A stretch of 61,753 bases of DNA from Acetatifactor muris (GCA_023664365.1 JAMPFR010000016.1:1-61753); one strand, 5' to 3'. Counted from the stretch's first letter, positions 43,728 to 53,409 are shown. A program made the numbers and translations. The notes: a model not told the origin generated them from the letters alone.

Positions 43728-44339
43728 TTACAGACCGTGTGCCTGGTTATATGCGTTACAAATCTTATTGGAATTCTTAATCAGAATATGCATGGCCATA
43801 AAAGGTCCGATACCGCAAAGCATACTGCCGAACAACTGCCACATCAGCACCGTGGTACCGTTCTCCTGGAAGTTCATCCCATACCTGGGCGCATTTTCCG
43901 CCAACCTGTTGCCCAGCTTATAATACCAGATCCAGGAATAAATACTGCAGGTGACAAAGGATAAAACAATGAACTGCAGAAGACCTGCGGTGCTCTCGCC
44001 GTCTCCCTCACAGGCAATATTCACATCCTTTGCCATCCTGTAAAGGAAATAATAACCGTAAATTCCGCAGGTAATTATGGAGAGAATGATATAGACCAGA
44101 AGGCCTCTGTCTGTTTTAAGCCTCTCACCTGCATAGGGCGCCGGATTTCCCGACAGGGAATTGCGAATATCATTGAACGCACTCTTCAGCTCATTGCCTG
44201 AATTGTTGAACGCCTCCGACGCCGTCTTCTCAATTCTCTTCTCAACGGACTGGGAATCTGCCCCCCCCAATGACTTTCCGCAATTCGGGCATACCGATGC
44301 GCCGTCTTCTACACTGCTGCCGCAATTTGGACAAAACAT
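43728..44339 (-). CDS. Zinc-ribbon DUF4234-type membrane protein
   Basis: A 203-aa protein. An N-terminal zinc ribbon (MFCPNCGSSV...CPNCGKS, four Cys) is followed by a polar linker to about residue 75. Three to four membrane helices carry the DUF4234 signature GLLVYIILSIITCGIYGYYFLYRMAKDVN. The ATG at 44339 has AGGAGCG 8 nt upstream; an in-frame start 26 codons earlier would lie within the preceding gene. Function unknown. It is the last gene of the MoxR cluster. Confidence 0.85.
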   Translation of the reverse strand: MFCPNCGSSVEDGASVCPNCGKSLGGADSQSVEKRIEKTASEAFNNSGNELKSAFNDIRNSLSGNPAPYAGERLKTDRGLLVYIILSIITCGIYGYYFLYRMAKDVNIACEGDGESTAGLLQFIVLSFVTCSIYSWIWYYKLGNRLAENAPRYGMNFQENGTTVLMWQLFGSMLCGIGPFMAMHILIKNSNKICNAYNQAHGL

Positions 44340-44355
44340 AAGCAAAACGCTCCTC

Positions 44356-44757
44356 TCATTTTCTTTCGTACTCCAACAAACGGAATATAATATTATTGCC
44401 CGGTTCAAAAACCACAATATCTCCGTCTGTAAATATGAGCCGATATAGATATATTGTAATGAAGGCAGCCACTATTGTCAACATAATTATTTTATAAATT
44501 TTTAGATTTATTTTAGATTTTATAAAATATACAATCACCGCCACAGGGGGCAGCATAAACAGCGGATGATAGTAAAACGCAGCGGAAAAGTCCAGCTTAA
44601 GCACCGACAGCCAGGCCCGTGTCATACCGCACCCCAGGCAGGAGATCCCCGTGACAAACTTAATGGGACAGCCGATTCCCACCAGGTGCATCACCCCGTA
44701 TATAAACACTATGCCTGCCGCCAGGCCGATTAAATCCTTATGCTTTTTCAGTCTCAT
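44356..44757 (-). CDS. DUF2752 membrane protein
   Basis: A 133-aa protein with three to four membrane helices. It has the DUF2752 signature in short form: GCPIKFVTGISCLGCGMTRAW, with the C-P, CxxCG and TRA elements. Function of the family is unknown; members often lie near zinc-ribbon or DUF4234 genes, as here. It lies 16 nt upstream of the DUF4234 gene, so the pair is likely cotranslated. Confidence 0.88.
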   Translation of the reverse strand: MRLKKHKDLIGLAAGIVFIYGVMHLVGIGCPIKFVTGISCLGCGMTRAWLSVLKLDFSAAFYYHPLFMLPPVAVIVYFIKSKINLKIYKIIMLTIVAAFITIYLYRLIFTDGDIVVFEPGNNIIFRLLEYERK

Positions 44758-44840
44758 ACCTGTCTCCCCTGTAAGCTGCCCGTTTTCACGGATTTCGCAG
44801 CCGGAACCATATGCAGCAGCGCTTTATCCCGGTCAGAAGA

Positions 44841-46133
44841 TCATCCTGCTCTGCTGCAGGCGTCCTTCATCCGCTTTACATCCTCAAAGGTAATCTCTTT
44901 ATCCGAATACCGGGCCTGTTCGTACAGCTCCGCCATCTCCGGCAGGGAAAGAGCAGCGCCGCACTCCCCTGCGGTCATACAGTTCAGCGCTCTTCTGTCC
45001 TCCGCCGCCAGGCCGGAAACCAGAACCTTCTTTTTATATAATCTGCGCACCCGCTCCTTCGGCGTAAATCTCTGAAACATGCCCCTTCTTTTGCTGCCGA
45101 CGCTTCTTTTTTCGGGATTGCACTTTTCCCTGAGGTCAAAAATGTCCTCCTGTCCGCCGGCGTCGTCTCCGTCCGGGCCTTTCCTGCCAAAACGCTTCCG
45201 CAGAAAGCCAACCAGACGCTTCAGCCCCCACAGCAGTGCAAAGACGCAGCTGCAGGCAAACAGAATGAGTACCGCATACTCCAGCACATCCCAGAACAGG
45301 GAATGTTCGGCTTCCGGCAGCATAAGCATTTCACCGGCAGGGGCGTGCCCGCCTCCTTCCTGCACAGGAACCGGCCCTTCCGCCTCCCGGCCTGCAGACA
45401 AAAGCCCGAAGAAAAATTGCAGCAGCTTCTTCAGTCCTTTTTTCAATACGGTGAAAACCGGTTCCAGCCACTCCACATGCAGGCTTAAGAGCAGAATCAC
45501 CGCCCCGGACAGAGTATAGGGAATCACAAGGCCCAAGCCGGAACGCAGCATCTCTCCGGCAGGCAGATAACCGGCGCTGGATCTGTTCACCCGCAGGAAA
45601 TCCAAATAGTGCTTCAGATAATAAAGAATCAGATAGCAGGCCAACACTCCAATCAAAGTGAACAGATAATATCCATCCCAATCCGGCATACCCTCTTCTA
45701 TATGAAACAGCAGGTTTGCCGCCACAGACAGTCCCGCTGCCCCCAGGGGATGAATACTCTCTGAATAAACAGCCCGTTTCCCGCTCAGCCGAAGCCGGAG
45801 GGAACAAATGATATAAACCGCCCCGCAGATCATGCAGATAACCGCCCCGTTGGAATAGAGCAGCAGCGCCGCCGACAGAACCGCTGCCAGAACTCCTCCA
45901 TGGCACAGCACAAGAAGCCAGACCCGTTCCACATAATATCTTATGAGAAAAAGAACCACAGGAATCAGACCACAGACAGCCCACAGCAAAAGATCCGGCG
46001 TTTCTTCTATGGAATTCCCCATAAGCCCCATGGAAATTCCCAGCGCCGTCATCACCAGCGGGAAAAAGACCCAGTGATTCATCTGTGACGTCAGTATTTC
46101 TATAATCGGTTCCAATCGTCCGGTCTTAACCAT
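44841..46133 (-). CDS. Membrane protein with DUF4129-like C-terminal domain
   Basis: A 430-aa protein with five to six helices in the first 240 residues, an extracellular Gly/Pro/Glu-rich loop, another helix (about 285-310) and a cytoplasmic C-terminus. The end (about 355-425: KERVRRLYKKKVL...YEQARYSDKEIT) fits DUF4129, a domain usually found in or next to transglutaminase-like membrane proteins. MoxR and DUF58 genes lie upstream, the common partner set. The transglutaminase core with its Cys-His-Asp triad is not present here. Function unknown, probably cell-envelope related. Confidence 0.78.
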   Translation of the reverse strand: MVKTGRLEPIIEILTSQMNHWVFFPLVMTALGISMGLMGNSIEETPDLLLWAVCGLIPVVLFLIRYYVERVWLLVLCHGGVLAAVLSAALLLYSNGAVICMICGAVYIICSLRLRLSGKRAVYSESIHPLGAAGLSVAANLLFHIEEGMPDWDGYYLFTLIGVLACYLILYYLKHYLDFLRVNRSSAGYLPAGEMLRSGLGLVIPYTLSGAVILLLSLHVEWLEPVFTVLKKGLKKLLQFFFGLLSAGREAEGPVPVQEGGGHAPAGEMLMLPEAEHSLFWDVLEYAVLILFACSCVFALLWGLKRLVGFLRKRFGRKGPDGDDAGGQEDIFDLREKCNPEKRSVGSKRRGMFQRFTPKERVRRLYKKKVLVSGLAAEDRRALNCMTAGECGAALSLPEMAELYEQARYSDKEITFEDVKRMKDACSRAG

Positions 46134-46243
46134 ATCATGCCTCTCCCGTCATTCCTTTCCTGTATTTTGCCGCCACCCGCCGTCACCAACCCCGATGCAG
46201 GCATACGGAAGTCAAACACAGGTACTCGGTACACATCCTCCGG

Positions 46244-47371
46244 TCAACAGTCAATATGAATCAAGCGCACCTGCTTCCGCAGCTTTTCGGGAAGCTCCGG
46301 CGTTTCCTTCCCGGAAACGGGATAAAACCAGCAAAATTCGTTTCCCGCATCCGCAAATCGCTCCAGCAGCTCCAGAAAATCAGCATACTGATTGGGCGCC
46401 ACAAAACAGGTAACGGTTCCTGCCGCCTCCGAAAACAGCCGCTCCTCAAAACATCCCGCAAAATCCGCCACAGGCTGTTCCGTATCCAGCCGGGCAAGCC
46501 CCCGGCAGATGGCGTCAAACTGGCCGTCTCCCGCCTTTGCCCCAATCACAAGAGGTTCATGGGTCTTAATGTCCACGCCGTTACCGTAACACGCCGTCTG
46601 GATTCCCTGCTTCAGGAAAAAAGCGCTCAGGCCTGCTGCCAGCCGCAAAGACGCTTCCACACATTCATCCTTTTTCATAATACCCGTATCCTCCACATTT
46701 AAAAAAATGCGAACGGATTTCAGGGCGGTATAGTTTTTCTGGTTTACCTTCAACCCCCCCGTCCTGGCAGTGGCTTTCCAGTTGATGCTGCGCATGTCGT
46801 CAAATACCTGATATTCTCTGATGCCCCTGTACTCAAAAGGATCCTCCAGCAGATACCGCCTGGACAGCACCTCACCGTTCAGCCAGGTCAGCGACTGACG
46901 CATTTCCGGACTGTCATAGGGCCTGGGGTACACATAGATCTCCCCATGCAGCGGTGCTTCTGCCACCATCTGGTCGGTCAAAAAAATATCGGAAGCCACC
47001 AGATCGGCGCCGTCAATCTCATAAAAACCCCTTCTGCCGCCGGTAAACTTCAACGTCCTTGTAATCTTCTCCCCGCCGCCCACGCGGAACATATCATTCC
47101 GGTAGAACTGATCCGTGGTCCTTGCGCCCTCCACGCTGTCTCCGAACAGCAGACGCCGATCCGTCCTGAACTTTACCTTCAGCATGGGCAGGGGAAGCTT
47201 CTTTTCATTTCGGATAATTTCCTGCAGCGCGCTCTCTTCTCCTTCAAAAATATGCTCCCTGACGAATCTGATATCTACCGTCAGATTTTTATTCCATAAA
47301 CGCCGGTAAACTGCCTTTTGCAGCAGGAACAACAGGAAAAAGAGCAGGCCGATACCTGATAATTTTATCAT
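46244..47371 (-). CDS. DUF58 domain protein
   Basis: A 375-aa protein. An N-terminal hydrophobic helix (about 5-20) is followed by a beta domain and the DUF58 signature EYQVFDDMRSINWKATARTGGLKVNQ (about 185-215). The C-terminal half resembles a von Willebrand type A-like fold. DUF58 proteins act with MoxR AAA+ ATPases; the gene overlaps the moxR stop by 4 nt. Role in envelope or complex assembly is inferred from family context. Confidence 0.9.
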   Translation of the reverse strand: MIKLSGIGLLFFLLFLLQKAVYRRLWNKNLTVDIRFVREHIFEGEESALQEIIRNEKKLPLPMLKVKFRTDRRLLFGDSVEGARTTDQFYRNDMFRVGGGEKITRTLKFTGGRRGFYEIDGADLVASDIFLTDQMVAEAPLHGEIYVYPRPYDSPEMRQSLTWLNGEVLSRRYLLEDPFEYRGIREYQVFDDMRSINWKATARTGGLKVNQKNYTALKSVRIFLNVEDTGIMKKDECVEASLRLAAGLSAFFLKQGIQTACYGNGVDIKTHEPLVIGAKAGDGQFDAICRGLARLDTEQPVADFAGCFEERLFSEAAGTVTCFVAPNQYADFLELLERFADAGNEFCWFYPVSGKETPELPEKLRKQVRLIHIDC

Positions 47372-48324
47372 GCCGTAAAATCCTCTGTGGGTACAGGTGT
47401 GGTGTCAAGCAGCCTCTGAATCAGTCCGCAGACCGTTTCGCTTCCCCCGGTTCCATAGCCGGACACCAACCTGTGGGCCAGCACAGGTACTGCCAGAGCT
47501 TTTACATCGTCCGGCGTCACATAGTCTCTTCCCGCCAGATAGGCATACGCCCTGGCACAGCGAAGCAGCGCCAGATTCCCTCTGGGACTGACGCCCATGA
47601 CAAGACGGCTGTCCCGCCTTGTAGCGTCCACAATAGAAACCATGTATTCCAACACACACTTATGTACAAAGACCTGCCCCGCTTCCTGCCTTGCCTGCAG
47701 CAGCTCCTCCAGGGTCAGCACGCTTTCCAGCTCATCCAAAGGTTCCTCCGCCATATACCGCTGCAAAATGGCAAGCTCCTCTTCCTTTCCGGGAAGCCCC
47801 ATGGAAAGCTTCATCATAAAGCGGTCCAGCTGCGCTTCCGGCAGGGGAAAGGTGCCCGCCGTTTCCACCGGGTTCTGGGTGGCAATCACAAAAAAGGGCT
47901 TCCCCGGCAGATAAGTTTCCCCGTCGATAGTTACCTGCCGTTCCTCCATGCATTCCAAAAGTCCCGCCTGGGTCCTGGGGGTGGCGCGGTTGATTTCGTC
48001 CGCCAGCAGAATATTGGTGAAAACGGGACCCTTTCTGAGTACAAACTCATTCTTCTTGCTGTCAAAAATATTCAGTCCGGTAATGTCACTCGGCAGCAAA
48101 TCCGGGGTGAACTGAATCCGTGAGAACTTCCCCGCCACCGTTTTTGCCAGGGTCTTCGCCAGCTTTGTCTTGCCTGTTCCGGGCACGTCCTCCAGCAATA
48201 CATGTCCGTCCGCCAACAGGGCGGTCAGCAAGAGCCTTGCGGTCTGTTCCTTTCCCACGATCACCTTTCCGATGTTTCCAAGTACCTTTTCACCCAGTAT
48301 TTTTCCCCTGCCCTTGCCTTCCAT
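47368..48324 (-). CDS. MoxR-family AAA+ ATPase
   Basis: A 318-aa ATPase with Walker A DVPGTGKTKLAKTLA, Walker B ILLADEINRATPRTQ, sensor 1 FVIATQNPVETAGTFPLPEAQ and the C-terminal lid domain with SVSPRGNLAL-type segment (here VSPRGNLALLR). MoxR ATPases are chaperone-like proteins that mature metal- or VWA-containing partners; DUF58 and the DUF4129-type membrane protein downstream are the expected partners. First gene of the five-gene minus-strand cluster. A perfect inverted repeat lies 65-99 nt upstream of its start. Confidence 0.93.
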   Translation of the reverse strand: MEGKGRGKILGEKVLGNIGKVIVGKEQTARLLLTALLADGHVLLEDVPGTGKTKLAKTLAKTVAGKFSRIQFTPDLLPSDITGLNIFDSKKNEFVLRKGPVFTNILLADEINRATPRTQAGLLECMEERQVTIDGETYLPGKPFFVIATQNPVETAGTFPLPEAQLDRFMMKLSMGLPGKEEELAILQRYMAEEPLDELESVLTLEELLQARQEAGQVFVHKCVLEYMVSIVDATRRDSRLVMGVSPRGNLALLRCARAYAYLAGRDYVTPDDVKALAVPVLAHRLVSGYGTGGSETVCGLIQRLLDTTPVPTEDFTA

Positions 48325-48388
48325 CCTTATCCTGCTCCTTCTGTCTTAATTCCTTTTTAAGCCGATCTTACCACTTTACAAAACATTA

Positions 48389-48423
48389 TGCCACAAATCT
48401 TGATTTTTTCAAGATTTGTGGCA
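48389..48423. repeat. Perfect 15-bp inverted repeat upstream of moxR
   Basis: TGCCACAAATCTTGA and TCAAGATTTGTGGCA are separated by five T residues. Read toward moxR the hairpin is not followed by a T run, so it is a poor terminator. It could be an operator of the moxR cluster or part of the decayed DegV transcription unit. The rest of the 204-nt gap shows only a small GCCCGG/CCGGGC hairpin. Confidence 0.8.
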
Positions 48424-48528
48424 CATATTTAAATGATGCTTCACGCTTTTCTCCGTTAGACAGAATAATCTCCGCCCATTCCAATGTACCGCCCGGAACC
48501 GGGCGAAGAAGCCGATACATCTTTTAGC

Positions 48529-48924
48529 TCAATACCCTATAATCAGTCCGCCTCGCTCGGTATAGTAACTGCATAGGCCCCTCGCAGGCAGGATGCCCAC
48601 TTTCACATCAGGCCATATCTTCCGGATAGCTGCTTTCAATTTCTCCGCCAGCTCCAGGTTCTGACAATGACTGATGATGACCGCCCCTTGCTCAACACAC
48701 CGTTCTTTCATATCCTCTATGATTGCCTCAATCGCCTTGCCATTCCCACGGACCTTTTGCTTTATTTTAATTGTACCCTCCTCGCTCCCAACGCCAATAC
48801 CCCAAAATCCAAGCTTTCCTGCAATAAATCCCACGATCTTATTCATACGCCCGTTTTTCACAAGATTATCAAAGGAAGAGAGTGCAAATATAACGTGCGT
48901 ATGCCGGCTTTTCAAATTGTTCAT
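48529..48924 (-). pseudogene. DegV-family fragment, C-terminal part only
   Basis: About 130 residues match the second half of DegV fatty-acid-binding proteins: HVIFALSSFDNLVKNGRMNKI, KVRGNGKAIEAI, VIISHC and the end ARGLCSYYTERGGLIIGY. DegV proteins are about 280 residues, so the N-terminal fatty-acid-binding half is gone. Its upstream end runs directly into a histidine kinase fragment in another frame with no spacer. An ATG at 48924 exists but has no ribosome site. Interpreted as the 3' remnant left by a deletion. Confidence 0.8.
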
Positions 48925-49337
48925 ATCAGACGTAAGGAGGCGGACAGGATGTATGGATCGCGCTCCCGCATTTTTCCATTGCACAATTCAACGATCCGCT
49001 TTGCTATGGACAATCCAAGCCCCAGGCCCTGTGCCGAATGAGAAACATCTCCCTGATAGTACGGGTCGAACAGGTGGGAAAGTGTTTCTTCATTCATACC
49101 CTCGCCGATGTCCGCAATCTGTACCAGGATACTGCCGTCCTGCAATGTGACTTCCGCCGTAATCTCGCCGCCGGGGGGAGTAAACTTAATTGCATTGCCG
49201 AGAAGATTCAGCCAAAGGTGCTGCATCAGTTCTTTATTCCCAACGAACATGGCGGTTGGAAATTTACCGCTGAACTCAATTTTTTTATCCAGCCATGTCT
49301 TGGAAAGAATGATCGCACACAGGAAAGTTCCGCGCAT
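48921..49337 (-). pseudogene. Histidine kinase fragment, ATPase domain only
   Basis: The frame carries the C-terminal catalytic domain of a sensor kinase: N box LWLNLLGNAIKFTPPGGE, G1 box DIGEGM, G2 box GLGLGLSIAKRIVE. The sensor part, membrane spans and the phosphorylated His region are missing, and the final beta strands after CNGKM are replaced by unrelated residues where the DegV fragment begins. The first few codons are out of register with the sequence upstream. It cannot function as a kinase. Confidence 0.85.
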
Positions 49338-49369
49338 ATTTTGTTGAAATCCTCGTAAACCGGTTCAAT

Positions 49370-49810
49370 CTATTCACTGCCGGTATAAACTGCATATTTT
49401 TCAGAGTCCACAGTTACATCACCAATTACAATTTTTTTACTCTGGGCGATATTGGAACGCCGCAGAAGCGCCGCCACTCTCCACAGAAGCTCGTCGCTGC
49501 TGAAAGGCTTTGTCATATAATCGTCCGTGCCGAGAGAAAAGCCATGCTGCTTATCATCTAACGACTCCTTTGCCGTCAACAGTAAAAAAGGTGTTGTATA
49601 TCCCTCGTCCCGAACGGTTTTCAAAAGCTCATATCCATCCATGCGGGGCATCATAATATCCGCCACGATCATGTCCACACCGCCTTTATGAAGCGTTTCC
49701 ATCGCCTCCACCCCGTCGCAGGCCGTGACAACCGTATATAGATCCCCCAGTCTCGCAGCCGTCAGCAGCCGCATATTACGATCGTCCTCCACAACAAGTA
49801 TTGTTGCCAT
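49370..49810 (-). pseudogene. Truncated OmpR-type response regulator
   Basis: A 146-aa frame. The receiver domain is intact: Asp9-Asp10, phosphoacceptor Asp51 in VADIMMPRMDG, Thr79 in LLLTAK and Lys101 in YMTKPF. The DNA-binding winged helix, normally about 100 residues, stops after about 20 (IVIGDVTVDSEKYAVYTG), then the kinase fragment follows 32 nt later. If expressed it would be a stand-alone receiver. The missing sequence matches one deletion from the regulator's wing into the kinase. Confidence 0.85.
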
Positions 49811-49831
49811 ATCATTACTCCTTCTCTGCTG

Positions 49832-52495
49832 TCATTCAACCGATTTCAGCGACTCTGTCATGCTGATCCTTTTCAGCTTGACCCGCATGACAACCTGAAC
49901 CAGCAATGCGAAAACAAATGTAATGGCAATACTGAACAAATAGCTGTACCACATGATACGGCTGTCAAAGCATATCCCGTCCGGCTTAATCTGTTCCATG
50001 ACAAAAGCATGAAGAAAACGTCCGAACAAAAGCCCCAATAAAGTGCCTGCAGCAGTCAGCATATTGACTTCACGGAATATATAGGCAGAGGACTCATTAT
50101 TGAAAAATCCCAACACCTTGATGGTTGCAATCTCCCGTATTCGTTCCCCGATGTTGATGTTAATCAGGTTGAACAATACGATAAACGCCAACATCCCGGC
50201 ACAGAGGATAATAAGCACAACCACAAGATCCAGGCTGGAAAAAGAAGTTTCAATGGTTTCCCGCATATCCCTGTTCACTGCCACATAGCTTACATCGGCA
50301 TCCCCCTGCAATCTCGCAAGATCGAAGGCAGCATTCGGGTCAAAGCGGACATAGGCGGCATTCTCAGGCGCTTCCCCGCAGAGCTTGAGCATTGTATTTT
50401 CTGAAACAAACAGGTAATTGCCGATATAATTGTCAAATATTCCTGTTACCGTGACCCTGATCTGACGGAGGGAATCGTCTGTCAATGTCACCGTTTCACC
50501 GTTCCGAATTCCCAGCTTTTCCGCAATGCCCCTGCACAGGATCACTTCCCCGTCTCCCGGATAAGATACCGTCTTATCCCCATCATGCAGATTCATATAC
50601 CCGGAAAGGTCTCCTTCCAATACTGCTGTAATGTTAACGCTTTTTGTTCCTGCCTCTGTGGTGATATCCCCATTGCATACAGAGAGAAACAGGGCCGAAT
50701 CTATATTGCTATGCCGATCCTTGAAATCCTTCTGCTGTGTTTGATCCAACGGATCGGAAAATGTGATCTCAGCGTCATACAGGATAATCTCACCATACTG
50801 ATACTCTGTCACATTCTGAATGGAATCCCTGATGCCAAAGCCCGTGAGCAGCAGAGCCGTACATCCGCTTATACCCAGAATCATCAGGAAAAACCGCTGC
50901 TTGTACCGAATGACATTGCGAAGGGATACCTTATGAAGAAAGCTTACCCGACGCCATATTTTAAACCGTTCTATCAAAATCCGTCTGCCGCTCTTCGGTG
51001 TTTTCGGACGCAGGATTGCCGCCGGTACTTCCCGCAGCGCATTGCGGCAGCAAAGAACCGTTACGCCCGCCGTACAAAGCATGGAAATCACCAGGGAAAA
51101 GGCATATACCTCCGGATCAAAGGAGTAGAACAGCGCATCTGCAAAATTGTAGGCAGTGGCATAAGCACTCCAGAATACCATTGGTATAAGGGCCGTCCCC
51201 ATAAAAAATCCTGCAATGCTGCCCGTCAGTCCGGCGGAACCGGCATAAAAAAGATATTTCCCGCAAATTTTTCTTTTTCCGTACCCCATTGCCTTGAGTA
51301 CGCCGATCTGCGTCCTCTGTTCCTCCACCATCCTTGTCATGGTAGTCACGCATACCAGCGCCGCAACCAGAAAGAAAAATGCCGGGAATACCACCGAAAT
51401 ATTTTCAATGATAGTGGAATCCTGTTCAAAAGAAGCATATCCGGCATTGTCCGCCCTTGTCAACACATAAACCGTCGGCGGCTCTATGGAATCTACCTCC
51501 CTCTGTGCATCGTCCAGTTCGGCATAATGCTGCTCCAGTTCGTCTTCCGCATCGGCAAAGGAACTCTCAATCTCAGAAACCATCTGGGCATAGTACGGAT
51601 TTTCCGGTGTGGCAGGCTGTCCCATAGCGGTCATTTGATTTGCCGCTTCTTCTATGGCCGCTTCCTTCCCGACAGACAATTCTTCCCTTGCCTGATCCAG
51701 CTCCTCCCTAGCCTCATCCACTTCGCTTTGGGTGTCTGAAACGATCTGCCTGTAGCGAAGCTGTGCCGCCTCCTCAGCAAGCTCCGTGACAGCGCTTTTA
51801 TTATCTGCAATTAACGCTTTATATGCATCGCTATATGCCATGCATCGGCTGTCAAGCGACACATAAAGCTCCGTATAATATTCTGCCGTAAAACAGGATT
51901 CCTCCGCAAAGAGAAACGCTGCTACTTTGCCGTCCCCAAGCGACGTTGTCCCCCTGTCAGTGCTGATATACAGCGGAGTTGTCGCTCTGCCCACAATCGT
52001 AAAAGAGGACACAGTGAAAGCGGATATTGTATCTTCGCTGTTTTCTTCTGAGAATACAAGGGATTTACCTATCATGTCTTCGGCAAAATAATCGGCGTCC
52101 ACGACGCACTCGTTTTCCTTTTCCGGCATCCTGCCGGATACAAGGCGCAGGGTATTGATACTGTCTGTAACGGAATGCACCCGGAGCGGCGTGTCATTTC
52201 CGTTTATCGGAATCAGAACATCCTCATATAATGCGCCCTCTGCCGCAGAAATAAATTCCCTGCGGGAAAGTGCAGGGGCACTGTCTTTGGAAAAGCCCAT
52301 GGAGGATAAAAAACGATAATCATAAAAATGCTGCATTTCAAAATAGTTCCCTGCCGTTTCCGTCAGCGCAGGTCTGCAGGCACGCAGTCCCGCAAAGAAC
52401 CCGACCCCAAGCGCAATAATAACAAAAATTGCCAGGAAACGGGTAAAACTGTTTTTGATTTCCCGAAGAGTAGATTTAAAAAATGCTCCCATCAT
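49832..52495 (-). CDS. FtsX-like ABC transporter permease
   Basis: An 887-aa permease of the MacB/FtsX group with two FtsX domains. TM1 lies near residue 20-42, followed by a large extracellular domain that includes a coiled-coil stretch (about 235-340, rich in Glu/Ala, EVDEAREELDQAREEL). The first FtsX core is about 365-500; a second extracellular domain follows TM at about 540; the second core is about 750-880 with IREIATIKVLGFFNNE. Such transporters export peptides or lipids or sense envelope stress. The ATG at 52495 lies 1 nt after the ATPase stop. The adjacent two-component system that may once have controlled it is broken. Confidence 0.9.
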   Translation of the reverse strand: MMGAFFKSTLREIKNSFTRFLAIFVIIALGVGFFAGLRACRPALTETAGNYFEMQHFYDYRFLSSMGFSKDSAPALSRREFISAAEGALYEDVLIPINGNDTPLRVHSVTDSINTLRLVSGRMPEKENECVVDADYFAEDMIGKSLVFSEENSEDTISAFTVSSFTIVGRATTPLYISTDRGTTSLGDGKVAAFLFAEESCFTAEYYTELYVSLDSRCMAYSDAYKALIADNKSAVTELAEEAAQLRYRQIVSDTQSEVDEAREELDQAREELSVGKEAAIEEAANQMTAMGQPATPENPYYAQMVSEIESSFADAEDELEQHYAELDDAQREVDSIEPPTVYVLTRADNAGYASFEQDSTIIENISVVFPAFFFLVAALVCVTTMTRMVEEQRTQIGVLKAMGYGKRKICGKYLFYAGSAGLTGSIAGFFMGTALIPMVFWSAYATAYNFADALFYSFDPEVYAFSLVISMLCTAGVTVLCCRNALREVPAAILRPKTPKSGRRILIERFKIWRRVSFLHKVSLRNVIRYKQRFFLMILGISGCTALLLTGFGIRDSIQNVTEYQYGEIILYDAEITFSDPLDQTQQKDFKDRHSNIDSALFLSVCNGDITTEAGTKSVNITAVLEGDLSGYMNLHDGDKTVSYPGDGEVILCRGIAEKLGIRNGETVTLTDDSLRQIRVTVTGIFDNYIGNYLFVSENTMLKLCGEAPENAAYVRFDPNAAFDLARLQGDADVSYVAVNRDMRETIETSFSSLDLVVVLIILCAGMLAFIVLFNLININIGERIREIATIKVLGFFNNESSAYIFREVNMLTAAGTLLGLLFGRFLHAFVMEQIKPDGICFDSRIMWYSYLFSIAITFVFALLVQVVMRVKLKRISMTESLKSVE

Positions 52496-52496
52496 A

Positions 52497-53201
52497 TCAC
52501 CACTCAATCTGCTCAACAGGCGTAGGCAAGGGGTTGACTGTAACAGACTCTATGGACCCGCTCTTGACACGGATCACGCGATCCGCCATATCACAAAGGG
52601 CGGAATTATGGGTGACGATTACCACAGTCATGCCTGTTTTCCGGCAGGTATCCTGCAGCAGCTTCAAAATTGCTTTTCCTGTATTATAATCCAATGCTCC
52701 GGTTGGCTCGTCACAAAGCAGCAGCTTCGGCTTCTTTGCCAGCGCACGGGCAATGGCCACGCGCTGCTGTTCGCCGCCGGAAAGCTGCGCGGGAAAATTA
52801 TTTTTTCTGTCCGCCAGCCCCACTTCCGCAAGCACTTCCTCCGGATCTGAATGATCCTTACAAATCTGTACCGCAAGCTCCACATTCTCCAGCGCCGTCA
52901 AATTGGGAATCAGATTATAAAACTGAAAGACAAAACCAATCTCATAGCGGCGATAGGCAGTAAGCTGCTTTTCTTTGTAGGCGGAGATTTCCTGCCCGTC
53001 CAGCCAGACCGCCCCTTCAGACATAGTATCCATACCGCCCAGAATATTCAATATCGTCGTCTTTCCGGCGCCGGACGCGCCCACGATCACACAGATCTCC
53101 CCCTGCTTTATCGAAAAATCGGCATCCTGCAGCGCATGGATCTCTACTTCACCAACCTTATATATTTTTCCGACTTTCTCAAAGGTAATAAACTCCGGCA
53201 T
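52497..53201 (-). CDS. MacB-like ABC transporter ATPase
   Basis: A 234-aa ATPase: Walker [14 protein letters not shown]-loop [11 protein letters not shown], signature [15 protein letters not shown], Walker [13 protein letters not shown] and H-loop VTHN. This matches the LolD/MacB/BceA group that partners FtsX-type permeases. I chose the ATG at 53201 because AAGGAGGGAACAT precedes it; the frame is open upstream for 33 codons without family similarity. Confidence 0.93.
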   Translation of the reverse strand: MPEFITFEKVGKIYKVGEVEIHALQDADFSIKQGEICVIVGASGAGKTTILNILGGMDTMSEGAVWLDGQEISAYKEKQLTAYRRYEIGFVFQFYNLIPNLTALENVELAVQICKDHSDPEEVLAEVGLADRKNNFPAQLSGGEQQRVAIARALAKKPKLLLCDEPTGALDYNTGKAILKLLQDTCRKTGMTVVIVTHNSALCDMADRVIRVKSGSIESVTVNPLPTPVEQIEW

Positions 53202-53303
53202 ATGTTCCCTCCTTAAATCGAGTAGGGAAGCTTTTCTCTCTACCCGCCGCGCCATCCGCATGTTGCAAAGCAACAAAATTCCATATGCGGCTCTGCGCAT
53301 AAC

Positions 53304-53334
53304 AAGCGAAGACCAAGCCGCCGGATCTTCGCTT
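53304..53334. repeat. Hairpin in the gap between GH78 and ABC ATPase genes
   Basis: AAGCGAAG and CTTCGCTT are separated by 15 nt. A further CCGCAT/ATGCGG inverted repeat lies at about 53256-53291. No T run follows. These are the only features I see in the 208-nt gap. Confidence 0.4.
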
Positions 53335-53409
53335 TCATAGTATCTGTTCAGCGTATCCGCCTCGTAAAGAAAATACGTCGTTTTGTTTACGATAAGTTTA
53401 CCCCGTTCC

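Noticed and set aside
48389-48423. Inverted repeat called as a rho-independent terminator
   Set aside because: The T run is in the loop, not after the stem, and no T-rich tract follows in either direction.
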